Origin: Flagellimonas beolgyonensis
GTDB taxonomy: Bacteria > Bacteroidota > Bacteroidia > Flavobacteriales > Flavobacteriaceae
Length of the DNA: 64,000 nucleotides
NCBI RefSeq assembly: GCF_003992615.1
Contig: NZ_RZMY01000018.1
Location: 1 to 64,000, forward strand
Direction: 5' to 3'
Shown here: one piece after another, positions 63,109 to 64,000 of the stretch
How positions within the stretch are numbered: position 1 is the first letter of the stretch
How the letters are laid out: each line of letters begins with the position of its first letter
Program-made: the position numbers and the translations under genes
Notes under the pieces: generated by a model
The model's database searches: none
What the model was told of the DNA's origin: nothing
What the model saw: only the letters and a program-made list of their open reading frames with translations

Positions 63109-63954
63109 ATGAAGACGAATTGGATATTTTTGATAATGTTTGCCATGGTTATGGGCGTAAATGCCCAAGGCTCTCTAAATGAATACAAGTATATTGTTGT
63201 GCCCAAAAAGTTTGCCGCGTTTAAGGGTGAGAACAAGTTTCAGACCAGTACCTTGACCAAGTTTTACTTTACTAAGGCTGGGTTTACAGTTGTTTATGAC
63301 GACGAAATGCCCATGGATCTTGCCACGAACAGATGTTTGGGTTTAATTGCGGATATCTTGGATGACTCCTCCATGTTATCGACCAAGGTTACCATAACTC
63401 TCAAGAACTGTAAAAATGAAGAGGTGTTCAGGACTCTGGTGGGAAAGAGTAAACTGAAAGATTATAACGATGCCTATAGAGAAGCCATTCAGGATGCATT
63501 CAGGTCATTTTCAAATATTAATTATAGCTATCAACCCAAAGAGGAGACCTCAAAGGAAGATGCACCCATTATTATCAGTTTTAAAGATGATGTGAAAAAC
63601 ATAAAGAAGAAACCGGATTCCCTTGTTGTGGAGCAAAAAGCAACCTTGGAAGAACAGGTCTATAAAAGTGTGGAACCCGTTCCTTCCAACATTGTAAAAG
63701 CCGAAGAAAAAAAGCACATGTCCCCGACTTGGCATGAAAGTTTGCTCTATGCGCAACCGGTGGAAAATGGCTATCAGTTGGTGGACAGTACACCAAAAGT
63801 GGTTTTAAGGTTGGAGGCGACTTCCATAGACAATATCTTTTTGACAAAATACCAAGGTAACAGTGCCATGATCTTTAAAAAAGGCGAGCAATGGTTTTTG
63901 GAATATTCCGAAAATGGTGAAAAGCACCAGATTGAACTCCAAATCAAATTCTAA
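63109..63954 (+). CDS. Secreted protein of unknown function
   Basis: A 281-residue exported protein (signal peptide about 1-19, VNAQG). The N-terminal 130 residues (YKYIVVPKKFAAFKGENKFQ, then CLGLIADILDDSS and TLKNCKNEEVF) form a compact domain I have seen in other Flavobacteriaceae proteins of unknown function. A charged linker (about 145-200) leads to a beta-rich end. It follows the DUF5723 gene by 13 bases, completing a three-gene set. Confidence 0.68.
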   Translation: MKTNWIFLIMFAMVMGVNAQGSLNEYKYIVVPKKFAAFKGENKFQTSTLTKFYFTKAGFTVVYDDEMPMDLATNRCLGLIADILDDSSMLSTKVTITLKNCKNEEVFRTLVGKSKLKDYNDAYREAIQDAFRSFSNINYSYQPKEETSKEDAPIIISFKDDVKNIKKKPDSLVVEQKATLEEQVYKSVEPVPSNIVKAEEKKHMSPTWHESLLYAQPVENGYQLVDSTPKVVLRLEATSIDNIFLTKYQGNSAMIFKKGEQWFLEYSENGEKHQIELQIKF

Positions 63955-64000
63955 AAATCATATTTTTCCTTCCAGCGGCTTTTTAAAAAGTCCTTCATTG
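63951..64000 (-). CDS. C-terminal end of a minus-strand gene (partial)
   Basis: The minus strand carries an open frame into the window edge, reading MKDFLKSRWKEKYDF then TAG. The stop overlaps the plus-strand stop at 63952-63954, a tight convergent arrangement seen elsewhere in the window. Too short to name. Confidence 0.35.
   Translation of the reverse strand, partial: MKDFLKSRWKEKYDF

Overview
This window reads as chromosome from a marine-type member of the Flavobacteriaceae (Bacteroidota), plausibly near Flagellimonas/Muricauda; the genus is inference. Supporting signs are gldJ and porV (gliding and type IX secretion), an ECF-sigma/FecR/TonB-receptor operon, Bacteroidota -7 boxes (TAnnTTTG), many lipoproteins, and the porV-cdd-pdhA-pdhC order. 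About 60 protein genes, one intact tRNA, one broken tRNA and several small repeats can be supported. Both ends are cut: nosD on the left and the tail of a minus-strand gene on the right.

Region by region. 1-2760: the end of a nitrous oxide reductase maturation operon (nosD-nosF-nosY) and an Rrf2/NsrR-type Fe-S regulator. 2859-8712 (minus): ECF sigma, FecR, TonB receptor, nitrilase and a DUF6624 lipoprotein, probably one regulon. 8825-11988 (plus, divergent): thioredoxin, ApbE flavin transferase, a DUF4266 lipoprotein and a DUF3570 barrel. 12041-15456: an LTA-synthase-like lipid headgroup transferase coupled to a diacylglycerol kinase, then queD. 15486-19930 is the most accessory stretch: a tRNA gene split by palindromic repeats with an intact tRNA-Val nested inside it, a 53-residue coiled-coil gene, a small XRE regulator, an AT-rich gene ending inside an attC-like inverted repeat, a Crp/Fnr-azoreductase pair, an NTF2-like gene and a truncated second copy of the attC-like repeat.

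19980-27776: murF, gldJ, porV (porU is not between gldJ and porV), cdd, pdhA and pdhC. 27883-37274: an M28 peptidase, an SDR, SprT, mannose-1-phosphate guanylyltransferase, a DUF389 protein, an MlaEF transporter pair and a PafA-type phosphatase. 37275-40162: a glycosyltransferase, a methyltransferase and a KAS III-like enzyme, with repeat-rich spacers. 40325-47517: gcvP, a UbiA-like protein, an ECF/zinc-finger anti-sigma pair, a frameshifted lipoprotein gene and an M3 peptidase.

47514-52504: purE and purK diverge from a fused HPRT-adenylate kinase gene, followed by obg and a DUF4136 lipoprotein. 52651-54785: a 17-codon hydrophobic ORF, a small membrane protein and a LytS/LytTR two-component pair. 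54820-64000: DoxX, an unusual SDR plus cupin, mpl, DUF1569, radC, a degenerate-looking polysaccharide deacetylase, a HAD nucleotidase and a lipoprotein/DUF5723/secreted-protein set.

The best candidates for something new are the nested, repeat-broken tRNA locus with the attC-like cassette beside it, the flavin cluster with SGAS motifs in a predicted outer-membrane protein, and the nitrilase attached to a FecIR-type TonB receptor operon. No integrase, transposase, CRISPR array or phage gene was seen.
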